Assembly: GCF_003363155.1 (NCBI RefSeq)
Contig: NZ_QRBE01000005.1
Location: 212,134-276,133 of the forward strand
Length of the DNA: 64,000 bases
From: Dyella monticola
Lineage (GTDB): Bacteria > Pseudomonadota > Gammaproteobacteria > Xanthomonadales > Rhodanobacteraceae
Direction of reading: 5' to 3'
Below the pieces are notes generated by a model. The model had not been told where the DNA came from. It did not search any database and saw only the letters and a list, made by a program, of their open reading frames with translations. Made by a program: the position numbers and the translations under genes. Of the stretch, positions 1 through 8,500 are shown piece after piece. Position 1 is the stretch's first letter. Each line of letters opens with the position of its first letter.

Positions 1-29
1 GCGCGATCCGCGATCACGGCAATCTTCAC
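1..29 (-). CDS. possible start of a further gene running off the left edge
   Basis: A GTG codon at 29..27 on the minus strand overlaps the TGA of the small lipoprotein ORF (GTGA, 4-nt overlap) and opens a frame reading MKIAVIADR to the window edge. The coupling and the protein-like start suggest the next gene of the same T6SS cargo operon, but only about nine codons are visible. No function can be assigned. Confidence 0.25.
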
Positions 30-139
30 AGTAGGTTCCCCAACGCAGTCCATTCGCGGTAGTGGGTGCCTGTGATTCGGTGCTGACAAGCTGTCAGCGC
101 TATCAGCGTGGCAAGTCCAAAGACTGTTGCGCACATCAT
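26..139 (-). CDS. 37-residue lipoprotein, possible remnant of a second immunity gene
   Basis: The ATG at 139 overlaps the stop of the upstream effector/immunity gene (TGATG). The product begins MMCATVFGLATLIALTACQ, a lipoprotein signal peptide with lipobox LTAC, and stops 19 residues after the lipidated cysteine. The core LATLIALTACQ nearly matches LVTLIALTACQ in the immunity module just upstream, so this looks like a duplicated immunity gene whose 3' part has been lost. Tli3-type immunity genes often occur in tandem, which fits. It could instead be a genuine very small lipoprotein. The signal peptide is clear; the function is inferred. Confidence 0.45.
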   Translation of the reverse strand: MMCATVFGLATLIALTACQHRITGTHYREWTALGNLL

Positions 140-870
140 CAGTCCCTGGCCTTGAAGTCCCTGACCTTGGCGTCGTGGACGGACATGTCGCAGACGTAGT
201 GGTCCTGCCCGGAAGGTGTGCGCAGTCCAGGAGGCACGGTGGCTTTCCAATTGATGCGCACACCTTTAGGTAGATGGGCATCCGTGCCGTAAATGAATCC
301 CGGAACCAACGGAATCTGATCCGTCAATGTCTTTCCTTCATCGCCCCATGTCATTGTCACAAACAAGGAGTCACTTGTGACGGACATCGTGTACCGCTTC
401 GAACTCTCCACAGAGTCTGCGGTATGTTCATGGATATCGTATTGAAGCCAATGAAACGAACGGCCGCCGTCAGTTGAATAGGCAAGGTAGTTCCTGCATC
501 CACGATCACCGCACAGACGGGGCGATGCCTTGGGAACAACCACATTCATGCCGGTCGGATCGTCGATGATGAGTTTCCCAACGAATCCGCTGACCCAAAA
601 GCCGCCTTCACTGATCTCTGTGCGTATGCCCTGCTTGGTGTCGTTGTACCAGACTTGTCCATCACAACCGTCGTAGTTTTCCACTGTCATGAAGCGGCGG
701 TCGTCGATGCGGTAGAAGACTTGCGGCGGTACGTCGTGTGTTACCCAGTGCAGTTCGGTCGCTTGGGGTTGTGACGGCTGTATCGCATCCTGCCCTTGCT
801 CCTGCTGGCAGGCTGTCAGCGCTATCAGCGTCACAAGCCCCCAGGCCACCTTCCGTTTCAGTAAGTGCAC
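139..870 (-). CDS. Tli3-like immunity lipoprotein module with its own candidate GTG start
   Basis: Inside the longer ORF, GTG at 870..868 begins MHLLKRKVAWGLVTLIALTACQ: positive n-region, hydrophobic core and LTAC lipobox, followed by about 220 residues including GGFWVSGFVGKL and YSTDGGRSFHW. A purine-rich GCAGGGA precedes the GTG closely. Translation from here would give a 243-residue periplasmic lipoprotein of the size usual for immunity proteins, which must be exported to protect against a periplasmic lipase. A signal peptide in the middle of a functional effector would make little sense, so I favour independent initiation or a disrupted effector stop. Confidence 0.55.
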   Translation of the reverse strand: MHLLKRKVAWGLVTLIALTACQQEQGQDAIQPSQPQATELHWVTHDVPPQVFYRIDDRRFMTVENYDGCDGQVWYNDTKQGIRTEISEGGFWVSGFVGKLIIDDPTGMNVVVPKASPRLCGDRGCRNYLAYSTDGGRSFHWLQYDIHEHTADSVESSKRYTMSVTSDSLFVTMTWGDEGKTLTDQIPLVPGFIYGTDAHLPKGVRINWKATVPPGLRTPSGQDHYVCDMSVHDAKVRDFKARD

Positions 871-2823
871 TCCCTGCAGGTAGCCAGCCTGCACGGCCTT
901 GCGCATCTCGTCACCCACCGTCTGCGGATCGATGCCATCGGGCACGGGCGGGATTGCCAGCGTACCCTCCACAAAATAGGGATCGGTAAAGTTCAACCAG
1001 TCCGCATCGCGGATCAGGCGCGCCCAGAAATCGGGTGAGTCGTACGCATCGCAGAAGCCGATGGGCAGGTCCCACGCCGCTACCTTGCGCATGAAGGGTT
1101 CGAACTGGGGCAGCGTGCTGTGATTGGTCGGCATCGGCTGGTAGTGCTCGATGCGCTTGAGCATTTCGGCTCGCGTCTCGAGTCGCTCTACTGGCATGCC
1201 GGTGGACGAGGGTACAAGGTCGGACGCGACCATTTTTTCCCGGTCGTGGATCGATTCGAGATAAGGAATGCTGGCGTCGAGGTATTTGCCTTCATTATCG
1301 CGCGCGCCAAGGTCGTCCTGATCACGACGGGCCTCGTCAAAATAGCGATCGACTGCTTGGTAAGCCATGGTGTCGTCGTCCTTCACTCGCGTGACTCTGC
1401 GCCGGTGAGACCCTGGCATGTCTTCTGCGGTAACCGGGTAAGGCACCTGCTCCGCGTTGATAGTCACCACTTGGTCGGGATGGGGCACGGCCCACAGCAT
1501 CGGGTTGCCATGAGTGCCGTTCCAGAAGTCCGTGGCCTCGGCGTCCGGCTCGGGGTTAGCGATAGGCGGCAGCGTGCCGAACTTCTTCATACCCGGTGCG
1601 TCGCCGCACGCGGTGCCGCGTGCGAGCATGCGCTGCTTGACGGTGTCGCCCAGTTCGGCAATCAGATCGTTGCTGACGCCCTGCCAGCCGATGCTTTGCA
1701 GCGCGATCGAACCCATCACGCGATCGTGCGGATTGAAATAGACGTAGAGCCGGCCGTGATTGTCCCGCTCCTTGATGCCGTTGACGACGGCATCGGGGTG
1801 CCATAGCTCCTTCTGCAGCGTCGCGCCGACGTGAAGCTGCTCGCGGTCTTCTTCGGTGGGTATCTTTTTATCGCGCTGGATCCGGTTGGCCACATTGCGA
1901 AAGGTGTTGATGCGGGCGGATGTCGTGGGGCGCTCACTGCCGCACACCAGGGCGTCGGTTCGCTTGTCCTGGAGAGCAAAGGGGGAATTCATCACCACCA
2001 GCGCATCCGGTGCGCGGGTCTTGCACATCAGCGTGGCGGCCATCGCCACCATGGTGCCCTGGCTGTGCGCCATCACGGTGATCGTGTCCTGGGGATGGCG
2101 CTGGCGAATGCGGTCGATCAGGTTCGCCAGGCGCTGCGCCGCATGCGCATAGTATTGGCGGCCGGGTGCATCGTGCAGTTCGCGGTCCCATTCGGTGTTG
2201 AACCATTGCAGATTGACTGCGCCGAACACGCGGCAGTCGAAGCCTTTATCGCTCCAGAGTTGCTGAAGATTGTTGGTGCCGTTCTGGAACGGGCCGCCGC
2301 CCCAGTACCAGGGGCCTTTGCCTTGGCCGCGCGTGGTTTCCCACTGATCGTCGCCTTGGATGTTTCGAAGCGGTACCTTCCACCTGCGTTCCTCGCCGTC
2401 TTTCGGGCGATAGCCCCAGTAGAAGCGAATGACCGGTGAACGGCCATCGTTATCCTTGGTGAGCTGACGGGGGATTAACTTTTTCTGCGCTTTATCATTG
2501 TTGGTGTAACTATTTGGCTTCAGATCTTTACGCCCAAGTCGATCATTGAGCCCGTTACAAAGCGCTTGTTCCGCCGCTTCATACCACTCACCCTCCGAGT
2601 TCACCCCATGCACAAAAATAATGATCCCCGGCAAATGCGGCGGAACGCGACACTCGGCGCACACCTCGTAGCCCTCGGGCGTCTGGTACGACTCCCAGAA
2701 GGGCTGCCCAAGGTGATCGCGTTGCATGGGGACGACGCGCGTGGCCTGTTTGAGTGGATATCGATACGCATCGCCACTGTTGTCTGGATCATCTGAAGGG
2801 GTCTGGGTCACGTCGTTACTCAT
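139..2823 (-). CDS. Tle3-like T6SS lipase effector fused in frame to a Tli3-like immunity lipoprotein
   Basis: An 894-residue ORF starting at ATG 2823 behind a GAGGAGAGG ribosome-binding site. Residues about 50-650 look like a Tle3-family alpha/beta hydrolase (DUF3274 type): an early strand IIIFVHGVNSEGEWY and the nucleophile elbow AHSQGT with Ser254. Such effectors are delivered by T6SS to the target periplasm, where they hydrolyse phospholipids. From about residue 652 (GTG at 870) the same frame encodes a lipoprotein signal peptide (KRK, hydrophobic core, LTAC) and a domain containing NYLAYSTDGGRSFHW, typical of Tli3 immunity lipoproteins. The two partners are normally separate genes. Here there is no stop between them, so this is a natural fusion, a one-base indel, or overlapping translation from the internal GTG. 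The family call is from recognised motifs, not a search. Confidence 0.8.
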   Translation of the reverse strand: MSNDVTQTPSDDPDNSGDAYRYPLKQATRVVPMQRDHLGQPFWESYQTPEGYEVCAECRVPPHLPGIIIFVHGVNSEGEWYEAAEQALCNGLNDRLGRKDLKPNSYTNNDKAQKKLIPRQLTKDNDGRSPVIRFYWGYRPKDGEERRWKVPLRNIQGDDQWETTRGQGKGPWYWGGGPFQNGTNNLQQLWSDKGFDCRVFGAVNLQWFNTEWDRELHDAPGRQYYAHAAQRLANLIDRIRQRHPQDTITVMAHSQGTMVAMAATLMCKTRAPDALVVMNSPFALQDKRTDALVCGSERPTTSARINTFRNVANRIQRDKKIPTEEDREQLHVGATLQKELWHPDAVVNGIKERDNHGRLYVYFNPHDRVMGSIALQSIGWQGVSNDLIAELGDTVKQRMLARGTACGDAPGMKKFGTLPPIANPEPDAEATDFWNGTHGNPMLWAVPHPDQVVTINAEQVPYPVTAEDMPGSHRRRVTRVKDDDTMAYQAVDRYFDEARRDQDDLGARDNEGKYLDASIPYLESIHDREKMVASDLVPSSTGMPVERLETRAEMLKRIEHYQPMPTNHSTLPQFEPFMRKVAAWDLPIGFCDAYDSPDFWARLIRDADWLNFTDPYFVEGTLAIPPVPDGIDPQTVGDEMRKAVQAGYLQGVHLLKRKVAWGLVTLIALTACQQEQGQDAIQPSQPQATELHWVTHDVPPQVFYRIDDRRFMTVENYDGCDGQVWYNDTKQGIRTEISEGGFWVSGFVGKLIIDDPTGMNVVVPKASPRLCGDRGCRNYLAYSTDGGRSFHWLQYDIHEHTADSVESSKRYTMSVTSDSLFVTMTWGDEGKTLTDQIPLVPGFIYGTDAHLPKGVRINWKATVPPGLRTPSGQDHYVCDMSVHDAKVRDFKARD

Positions 2824-2884
2824 CCTTGGGCCCCTCTCCTCGTTGGCAATACAAGCTTCAATCCTTGCGCGACTTCGCTGGTGG

Positions 2885-3133
2885 TCAGCGATGTTTCGCA
2901 CTCTCCTCGCCGGTGCGGCCTTCCACGACTTCGCCATCGGTGATGGCGCGCACGGCTTCGGTTTGGGAACTCGCCGTCAGATGCGTGCCGCTGTGGGCGC
3001 GGGGGTCATAGGTAACCGGGAAAATACCGTGCCGTTGCACATGGCGCTCGACGATGGCCATCAATAGATCGTCTTCGCTTGTGCTCGATGCGATGTGATC
3101 GTCTTGCGGAAGAAACGGAGGCCTGATGATCAT
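2885..3133 (-). pseudogene. truncated N-terminus of an M23-type peptidase-like T6SS cargo gene
   Basis: ATG 3133 opens an 82-codon frame starting MIIRPPFLPQ and containing HSGTHL and VRAITDGEVV. This resembles the N-terminal region of M23-like proteins found in xanthomonad T6SS cargo clusters, which have an MII(S/R)PPFLP start and an EPVRAIADGEVV segment and continue for several hundred residues. Here the frame ends right after DGEVVEGRTGEE, before any peptidase core. It lies 62 nt upstream of the effector start, so it is probably a decayed operon member. The family link is from memory of related sequences. Confidence 0.5.
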
Positions 3134-3344
3134 GGCTGGTTCATTCCCAAGACAGCAGTGCGGGCGATTTGCTTGGATGGTTTTGACATCGTTTGTGCTC
3201 CCCCATGCGTTAGCGCGAGACCTTTCGCGCAAGCGGTAAAGCACATAACGAAAGCGCCTGCGAGTCATCCGGAGTCAACCGCGCGCAGGGTAGGGGTGGT
3301 CTTTATCTTTGTAGGTGGTCGGCAGATTTCCCTGACCGAAAACG

Positions 3345-3370
3345 ACAACGGCCCCGATCGGGGCCGTTGT
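3345..3370 (-). terminator. rho-independent terminator of the lipid A deacylase gene
   Basis: A perfect 11-bp inverted repeat ACAACGGCCCC/GGGGCCGTTGT around GATC, 20 nt past the stop of the PagL-like gene. On the minus strand it is followed by TTTTCGG and on the plus strand by TTTTA, so it may act in both directions. Confidence 0.8.
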
Positions 3371-3390
3371 TTTATGCAGCGTTGACAGGC

Positions 3391-3912
3391 TTAGAACGCG
3401 AAGCCCACCACCGCCATCGTTTCGCCGCGGTTGGGTTCATGAATACCCGCATTGGAAATGTGGCGAATGCCCGCACTCCAATGATCGCCCTGATAACCCA
3501 CCGTAGTGGTGAATTCATACGCGCTACTCAACGCCGCGGTGCGACCGGTGTGCAGGGTGGGTTGCTCGCTGATGAAGAGCTTGCGGTACCACGCGCCCGG
3601 GGCACCGTAATGGAAACGTACGCCACCGGCGATGAGGCCGATATCGTCGTGCGTGGTGTAGCGGTCGTTGCTGAAGCGGGCGATGTTGCGGCCGCTGATC
3701 CAACCGGCGGTGATGTCCGGCGCCCAGGTGAAATTGCTGCTGCCGATGGCGTGATCGTCGAAGATGACTTCGCCGAATGCGACTGGGGTGCTGTAGCTAT
3801 CCATGTAGCTGACACCGCCTTGCAATTCGAAACGGGCCGCCAGGGCGGGCAGGGTGGGTAATGCGAACAACAACACGGCAGCCATGCCGCGTGTGAGGGG
3901 ATGCATACGCAT
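3391..3912 (-). CDS. pagL: PagL-like lipid A 3-O-deacylase (acyloxyacyl hydrolase family)
   Basis: A 173-residue outer-membrane protein with a Sec signal peptide ending in ALA (residues 1-25). The rest is the length of an 8-strand PagL barrel. The C-terminal segment GIRHISNAGIHEPNRGE carries the PagL triad pattern: His and Ser as H-x-S-N-A-G, then Glu about a dozen residues on. The protein ends in VVGFAF with a terminal Phe, as outer-membrane proteins do. PagL removes the 3-O-linked acyl chain from lipid A, altering endotoxicity and the outer-membrane barrier. It appears monocistronic, with a strong terminator behind it. The triad pattern makes this fairly sure; substrate position is assumed from the family. 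Confidence 0.8.
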   Translation of the reverse strand: MRMHPLTRGMAAVLLFALPTLPALAARFELQGGVSYMDSYSTPVAFGEVIFDDHAIGSSNFTWAPDITAGWISGRNIARFSNDRYTTHDDIGLIAGGVRFHYGAPGAWYRKLFISEQPTLHTGRTAALSSAYEFTTTVGYQGDHWSAGIRHISNAGIHEPNRGETMAVVGFAF

Positions 3913-4190
3913 TCGAGTGACCTATGGGGATAGGGTTGCTGTTTGTGTACTTACAAGTTTACAAATGATTAAGGCCGCCTGCCACCCCATATTTGTTCCG
4001 TTTTCAGCAACTCAATGTTGCCCGCATGATGCTTAAGTGAAACGACAGCATGGCGTAAGCAAACGCCGATGCGCGTCCATTAGATAACGCGTCTATAGAT
4101 TCGCTGTCTTGAACATTCCGACCCGCTGAAGCACGTTTGGTACCGGTGATACGGCCCAGGTCGCATGCAGGCCTAATGGGTGCAGCGCGC

Positions 4191-5111
4191 CTACTCCGTC
4201 GCCCGATCCTTGGATGCCAGGCACCGCGCGATAGTCAGAAACGCATGCACCATCGGATCGCTTGCGTCGTTGCGGTAGATCGCCCATACCGCTGTTGCCG
4301 CTTCCATGTGTGCCACCGGACGATAGACCACATTCTGCACCCGCATCCGTTGCACCGAACCCGGTAATACGGCGACGCCGAAACCGCCGGAAATCAAGCC
4401 GATGATGGTCGGCAACTCGCGCACCTGGTACAGAATGCGCGGGCTGAAACCGGCGCGCGTGCACAGCGCGATCACTTCATCGTAGAGGCGCACGCCCAGA
4501 TGACGTTGATAGAAAATGAAATCCTCGTTCGCCAGTTCGCCGATATCGATCGGGCCTTCCTTGGAGGCCAGCGGATTGCTCGCATGCATCACCACGGTAA
4601 GCGAGTCCTTGAACAGCTCGATGGCGCTGATGCCATCCGGAAGTGCCTCCGGGCGGATCACGCCGACATCGATGAGGCCTTGCTCCAGCGCATCGATCTG
4701 CTGGGAGGTGGCCATCTCGTGGATCAGCAGGCGCACATCGGGCAGGCGTTCGCGAAATCGTGCGAGCACGCGCGGCACCACCACGGTGAAAGGGCCGGAC
4801 GACATCAGGCCCAAATGCAATTCGCCTAATTCTCCACGTTGCGAACGGGCCACCGATTCGGCCGCGCGTTCGGCCTGCGTGAGAATGGCGCGTGCGCGCG
4901 GCAACAGCGCGCCACCCGCACCCGTCAAAGCAATACCACGGCCTTTTCGTTCGAACAACTTCGCACCCAGGCGCTGCTCCAGCGCATGAATCTGCTGGCT
5001 GAGCGGCGGCTGTGAAATGCCTAATCGTTCGGCCGCGCGGCCGAAATGTAACTCGTCGGCCACGGTGACGAAGTACCTCAGGTGCCGTAGTTCAAGGTAA
5101 TCATTCGTCAT
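4191..5111 (-). CDS. LysR-family transcriptional regulator, divergent from the RND efflux operon
   Basis: 306 residues, the usual LysR length. The winged helix-turn-helix is at residues about 6-65 (LRHLRYFVTVADELHFGRAAERLGISQPPLSQQI), followed by the effector-binding fold. ATG 5111 is chosen; a TTG three codons earlier is less likely. It is transcribed away from the RND genes that start at 5312, with a 200-nt shared promoter region. LysR regulators usually act on the divergent operon, so it probably controls this pump in response to a small aromatic or toxic compound. The ligand cannot be told from sequence. Confidence 0.93.
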   Translation of the reverse strand: MTNDYLELRHLRYFVTVADELHFGRAAERLGISQPPLSQQIHALEQRLGAKLFERKGRGIALTGAGGALLPRARAILTQAERAAESVARSQRGELGELHLGLMSSGPFTVVVPRVLARFRERLPDVRLLIHEMATSQQIDALEQGLIDVGVIRPEALPDGISAIELFKDSLTVVMHASNPLASKEGPIDIGELANEDFIFYQRHLGVRLYDEVIALCTRAGFSPRILYQVRELPTIIGLISGGFGVAVLPGSVQRMRVQNVVYRPVAHMEAATAVWAIYRNDASDPMVHAFLTIARCLASKDRATE

Positions 5112-5311
5112 GCGTATCAAGCCATTCGCGATGCTGTATCGATCTTAGCAAGTCGTACAACTACTCTTCACTTTTGCAGGCATCTTCCCCCAAAGATGTC
5201 GGCGCAGCACACGTTTCCATGTCATGGCGTGCCCCGCACGCACCGTTTGCCGTACCTGGCTTGCGCCATGGCGACGACCAGACGTTCAGCTAGCCTCTGG
5301 AGCTCATCCAC

Positions 5312-8300
5312 ATGCTGAGGATTGTACGGCTTGCGCTGGAGCGGCCTTATACCTTCGTCGTTCTCGCCCTGCTGATCCTGATCGTCGGGCCACTGGCCGC
5401 CCTGCGCACGCCCACGGATATCTTCCCGGACATCAAGATTCCGGTGATCGCGGTGGTGTGGCAATACACCGGGCTGCCACCGGATCAAATGGCCGGCCGT
5501 ATCGATTCGCCGTTCGAGCGCGTGCTCACCACCACGGTGAACGATGTCGAGCATATCGAGGCCAAGTCGATCGCCGGCTACGGCATCATCAAGATCTTCT
5601 TCCAGCCCAACGTCAACATCGCCACCGCCAACGCGCAGGTGACCGCGGTGGCGCAGACGCTGCTCAAGCAATTGCCGCCGGGCATCACACCGCCGCTGAT
5701 CCTCAATTACAACGCCTCGACCGTGCCGATTTTGCAGCTGGCGCTATCGGGCAAGGGATTGAGTGAGCAGAACCTGGGCGACCTGGGCCAAAACATCCTG
5801 CGCCCGCAGCTCGTGTCGGTGGCCGGTGCGGCCATTCCTTATCCCTATGGCGGCAAGACGCGCCAGGTGCAGATCGACGTGGATTCGGCCGCGCTGCAAG
5901 CGCGCGGCCTGTCCGCGCAGGACGTGGCCAATGCGCTGGCGGCGCAGAACCTGATCGTTCCTGTCGGCACGGAAAAGATCGGCAGGTTCGAATACACGTT
6001 GAACCTCAACAATTCGCCGTCCGATATCAGCGAACTGGGCAATCTGCCGATCAAGCAGGTCAACGGCACCACCATCTACATTCGCGACGTGGCGCATGTG
6101 CGCGACGGCGCGCCGCCGCAAACCAATATCGTGCATGTGGACGGCAACCGTTCGGTGTTGCTGACGATCCTGAAAAACGGTTCGGCGTCGACGCTGGCGA
6201 TCGTGGCCGGTATCAAGCAGCGCCTGGCCGACAGCAAGGGTTTGCTGCCGGATAACCTCAAGGTGACGCCGATCGGCGATCAATCGCTGTTCGTGCGCGC
6301 GGCCATCAGCGGCGTGGCGCGCGAAGGCGTGATCGCGGCGGCGCTCACCAGCCTGATGATTCTGCTGTTCCTGGGCAGCTGGCGTTCCACCGTCATCATC
6401 GCCGTTTCGATTCCACTGGCCATTCTTGGCGCCATTGCGCTGCTTTCCGCTTTTGGCGAGACGCTCAACATCATGACGCTGGGTGGCCTGGCGCTCGCGG
6501 TGGGTATCCTGGTGGACGACGCCACGGTGACCATCGAGAACATCAACTGGCATCTGGAACACGGCAAGGATGTGGAAACCTCGATCATCGACGGCGCCAA
6601 GCAGATCGTAACGCCGGCCTTCGTGTCGCTGTTGTGTATCTGCATCGTGTTCGTGCCGATGTTCTTCTTGAATGGTGTGGCGCGCTTCCTGTTCGTGCCG
6701 ATGGCCGAGTCGGTGATCTTTGCGATGGTGTGCTCGTTCATCCTCTCGCGCACTCTGGTGCCGACGATGGCGAACTATCTGTTGAAGCCGCACGCGCCGC
6801 ACGTCGAGGCGCATGCTGCGCCACCGCCGTCGCGTAATCCGTTGGTGCGCTTCCAGCGTGGCTTCGAAGCGCGCTTCGAGCGCATTCGCGCCGTGTATCA
6901 CGGCGTGCTGGATCTTGCGCTGACGCATCGCCGGCCGTTCGTCGTGGGCTTTCTCGCCTTCGTGCTGGTGTCGTTTCTGCTGGTGCCGTTCCTGGGCCGC
7001 AACTTTTTCCCCGACGTGGATGGCGGCCAGATTCTGATGCACGTGCGTGCGCAGGTCGGCACGCGTGTGGAAGACACGGCCAACCTGTTCAACGACATCG
7101 AGAACACCGTCCGCACCGTGATCCCGCCGAAAGAACTCGGCACTGTGGTGGACAACATCGGCTTGTCCGGCAGCGGCATCAACACCACGTACAACAATAC
7201 CGGTCTGGTTGGCGAACAGGATGGCGACATCCAGATTGCGCTCAACGAAGGCCATCGACCCACCGCCGAATACGTGCGCAAGCTGCGCGAGCTGCTGCCG
7301 CGCAAATATCCGAGTGCGACGTTTTCGTTTCCGCCTGCCGATATCGTGAGCCAGATTCTGAATTTCGGCGCGCCGGCGCCGATCGATCTGCAGATTCGCG
7401 GGCCGAATCTCTCCGCCAACTTCGCCTATGCCAATACCTTGCTGGGGCAGATCAAGCGGGTTCCCGGCGTGGTCGATGCACGCATCCAGGAATCCCAAGC
7501 CAGCCCTGCTTTCGACGTCAATGTGGATCGCACGCAGGCGCAGCTGCTTGGCATTACCGAGCGCGATGTCACCAACAGCCTGGTGGTGAATCTGGCCGGT
7601 TCCAGCCAGGTGGCGCCGACGTTCTGGTTGAATCCGACCAATGGCGTGTCGTATCCGATCGTGATGCAGACGCCGCAGTACGCGCTCGACAGCCTCGCGC
7701 AGCTACGCAACCTGCCGGTCAACGGCAGCAACGGACAAGCGCAGGTGCTGGGCGGTCTGATAACGCTCAAGCGCACCACCACCAACGCCGTGGTCGATCA
7801 GTACGACATCCAGTCCGTGGTGCAGATCTATGCCGCCACGCAGGATCGCGATCTCGGCGCGGTGGCGGCCGACGTGCAGAAGCTGATCGACAACACGGCC
7901 AGCCAGCAACCGAAGGGTTCGCACGTGGTGCTGCTGGGTCAGGTGCAGACCATGAACAGCGCCTTCTCCGGCCTGCTGTTCGGCCTGCTTGGCGCGGTGG
8001 TGCTGATCTATCTGCTGATCGTGGTGAATTTCCAATCGTGGAGCGATCCGTTCGTGATCATCACCGCGTTGCCCGCGGCGCTGGCCGGCATCGTGTGGAT
8101 ACTGTTTGCCACGCATACACCGCTGTCGGTGCCTGCACTCACCGGCGCCATCATGTGCATGGGCGTGGCCACCGCCAACTCGATTCTGGTGGTGAGCTTC
8201 TGCCGCGAACGCCTCGCCGAGCACGGCAATGCGGCGCTCGCCGCGCTTGAAGGGGGCTTCACGCGTTTCCGTCCGGTTTGCATGACGGCGCTGGCGATGA

Positions 8301-8500
8301 TCATCGGCATGGCGCCGATGGCGCTGGGCCTTGGCGAAGGCGGCGAACAGAATGCGCCGCTCGGCCGCGCGGTGATCGGCGGTTTGATTTTTGCTACCTG
8401 CGCGACGCTGCTATTCGTGCCAGTGGTGTTCAGCATCATTCATGGACGTCACGAGTCCAAAGCCGTTCGTGCCTCCGGAGAACCCAGCTATGTCGTCTGA
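5312..8500 (+). CDS. RND efflux permease (AcrB/MexB superfamily)
   Basis: 1062 residues, full length for a proton-driven RND pump: TM1 at residues 12-31, two large periplasmic loops and TM clusters at about 335-480 and 860-1045. The TM4 motif GILVDDATVTIEN contains the paired aspartates D402/D403 for proton relay. It is an inner-membrane exporter working with the two following gene products in a tripartite pump. The ATG is preceded by GGAG at suitable distance. The gene overlaps the fusion-protein gene by 11 nt, so the operon is translationally coupled. Unusually, the permease precedes the fusion protein. The second half is hydrophobe/amphiphile-exporter-like rather than metal-type, but the substrate is unknown. 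Confidence 0.94.
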   Translation: MLRIVRLALERPYTFVVLALLILIVGPLAALRTPTDIFPDIKIPVIAVVWQYTGLPPDQMAGRIDSPFERVLTTTVNDVEHIEAKSIAGYGIIKIFFQPNVNIATANAQVTAVAQTLLKQLPPGITPPLILNYNASTVPILQLALSGKGLSEQNLGDLGQNILRPQLVSVAGAAIPYPYGGKTRQVQIDVDSAALQARGLSAQDVANALAAQNLIVPVGTEKIGRFEYTLNLNNSPSDISELGNLPIKQVNGTTIYIRDVAHVRDGAPPQTNIVHVDGNRSVLLTILKNGSASTLAIVAGIKQRLADSKGLLPDNLKVTPIGDQSLFVRAAISGVAREGVIAAALTSLMILLFLGSWRSTVIIAVSIPLAILGAIALLSAFGETLNIMTLGGLALAVGILVDDATVTIENINWHLEHGKDVETSIIDGAKQIVTPAFVSLLCICIVFVPMFFLNGVARFLFVPMAESVIFAMVCSFILSRTLVPTMANYLLKPHAPHVEAHAAPPPSRNPLVRFQRGFEARFERIRAVYHGVLDLALTHRRPFVVGFLAFVLVSFLLVPFLGRNFFPDVDGGQILMHVRAQVGTRVEDTANLFNDIENTVRTVIPPKELGTVVDNIGLSGSGINTTYNNTGLVGEQDGDIQIALNEGHRPTAEYVRKLRELLPRKYPSATFSFPPADIVSQILNFGAPAPIDLQIRGPNLSANFAYANTLLGQIKRVPGVVDARIQESQASPAFDVNVDRTQAQLLGITERDVTNSLVVNLAGSSQVAPTFWLNPTNGVSYPIVMQTPQYALDSLAQLRNLPVNGSNGQAQVLGGLITLKRTTTNAVVDQYDIQSVVQIYAATQDRDLGAVAADVQKLIDNTASQQPKGSHVVLLGQVQTMNSAFSGLLFGLLGAVVLIYLLIVVNFQSWSDPFVIITALPAALAGIVWILFATHTPLSVPALTGAIMCMGVATANSILVVSFCRERLAEHGNAALAALEGGFTRFRPVCMTALAMIIGMAPMALGLGEGGEQNAPLGRAVIGGLIFATCATLLFVPVVFSIIHGRHESKAVRASGEPSYVV

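Noticed and set aside
1120..1806. 228-codon plus-strand frame
   Set aside because: Lies wholly opposite the T6SS lipase gene; low-complexity, His/Arg/Val-rich composition of an antisense frame in GC-rich DNA, with no start signal.
5744..7498. 584-codon minus-strand frame opposite the RND permease
   Set aside because: Extreme Arg/His/Gln content and no domain; the plus strand encodes a clear full-length permease.
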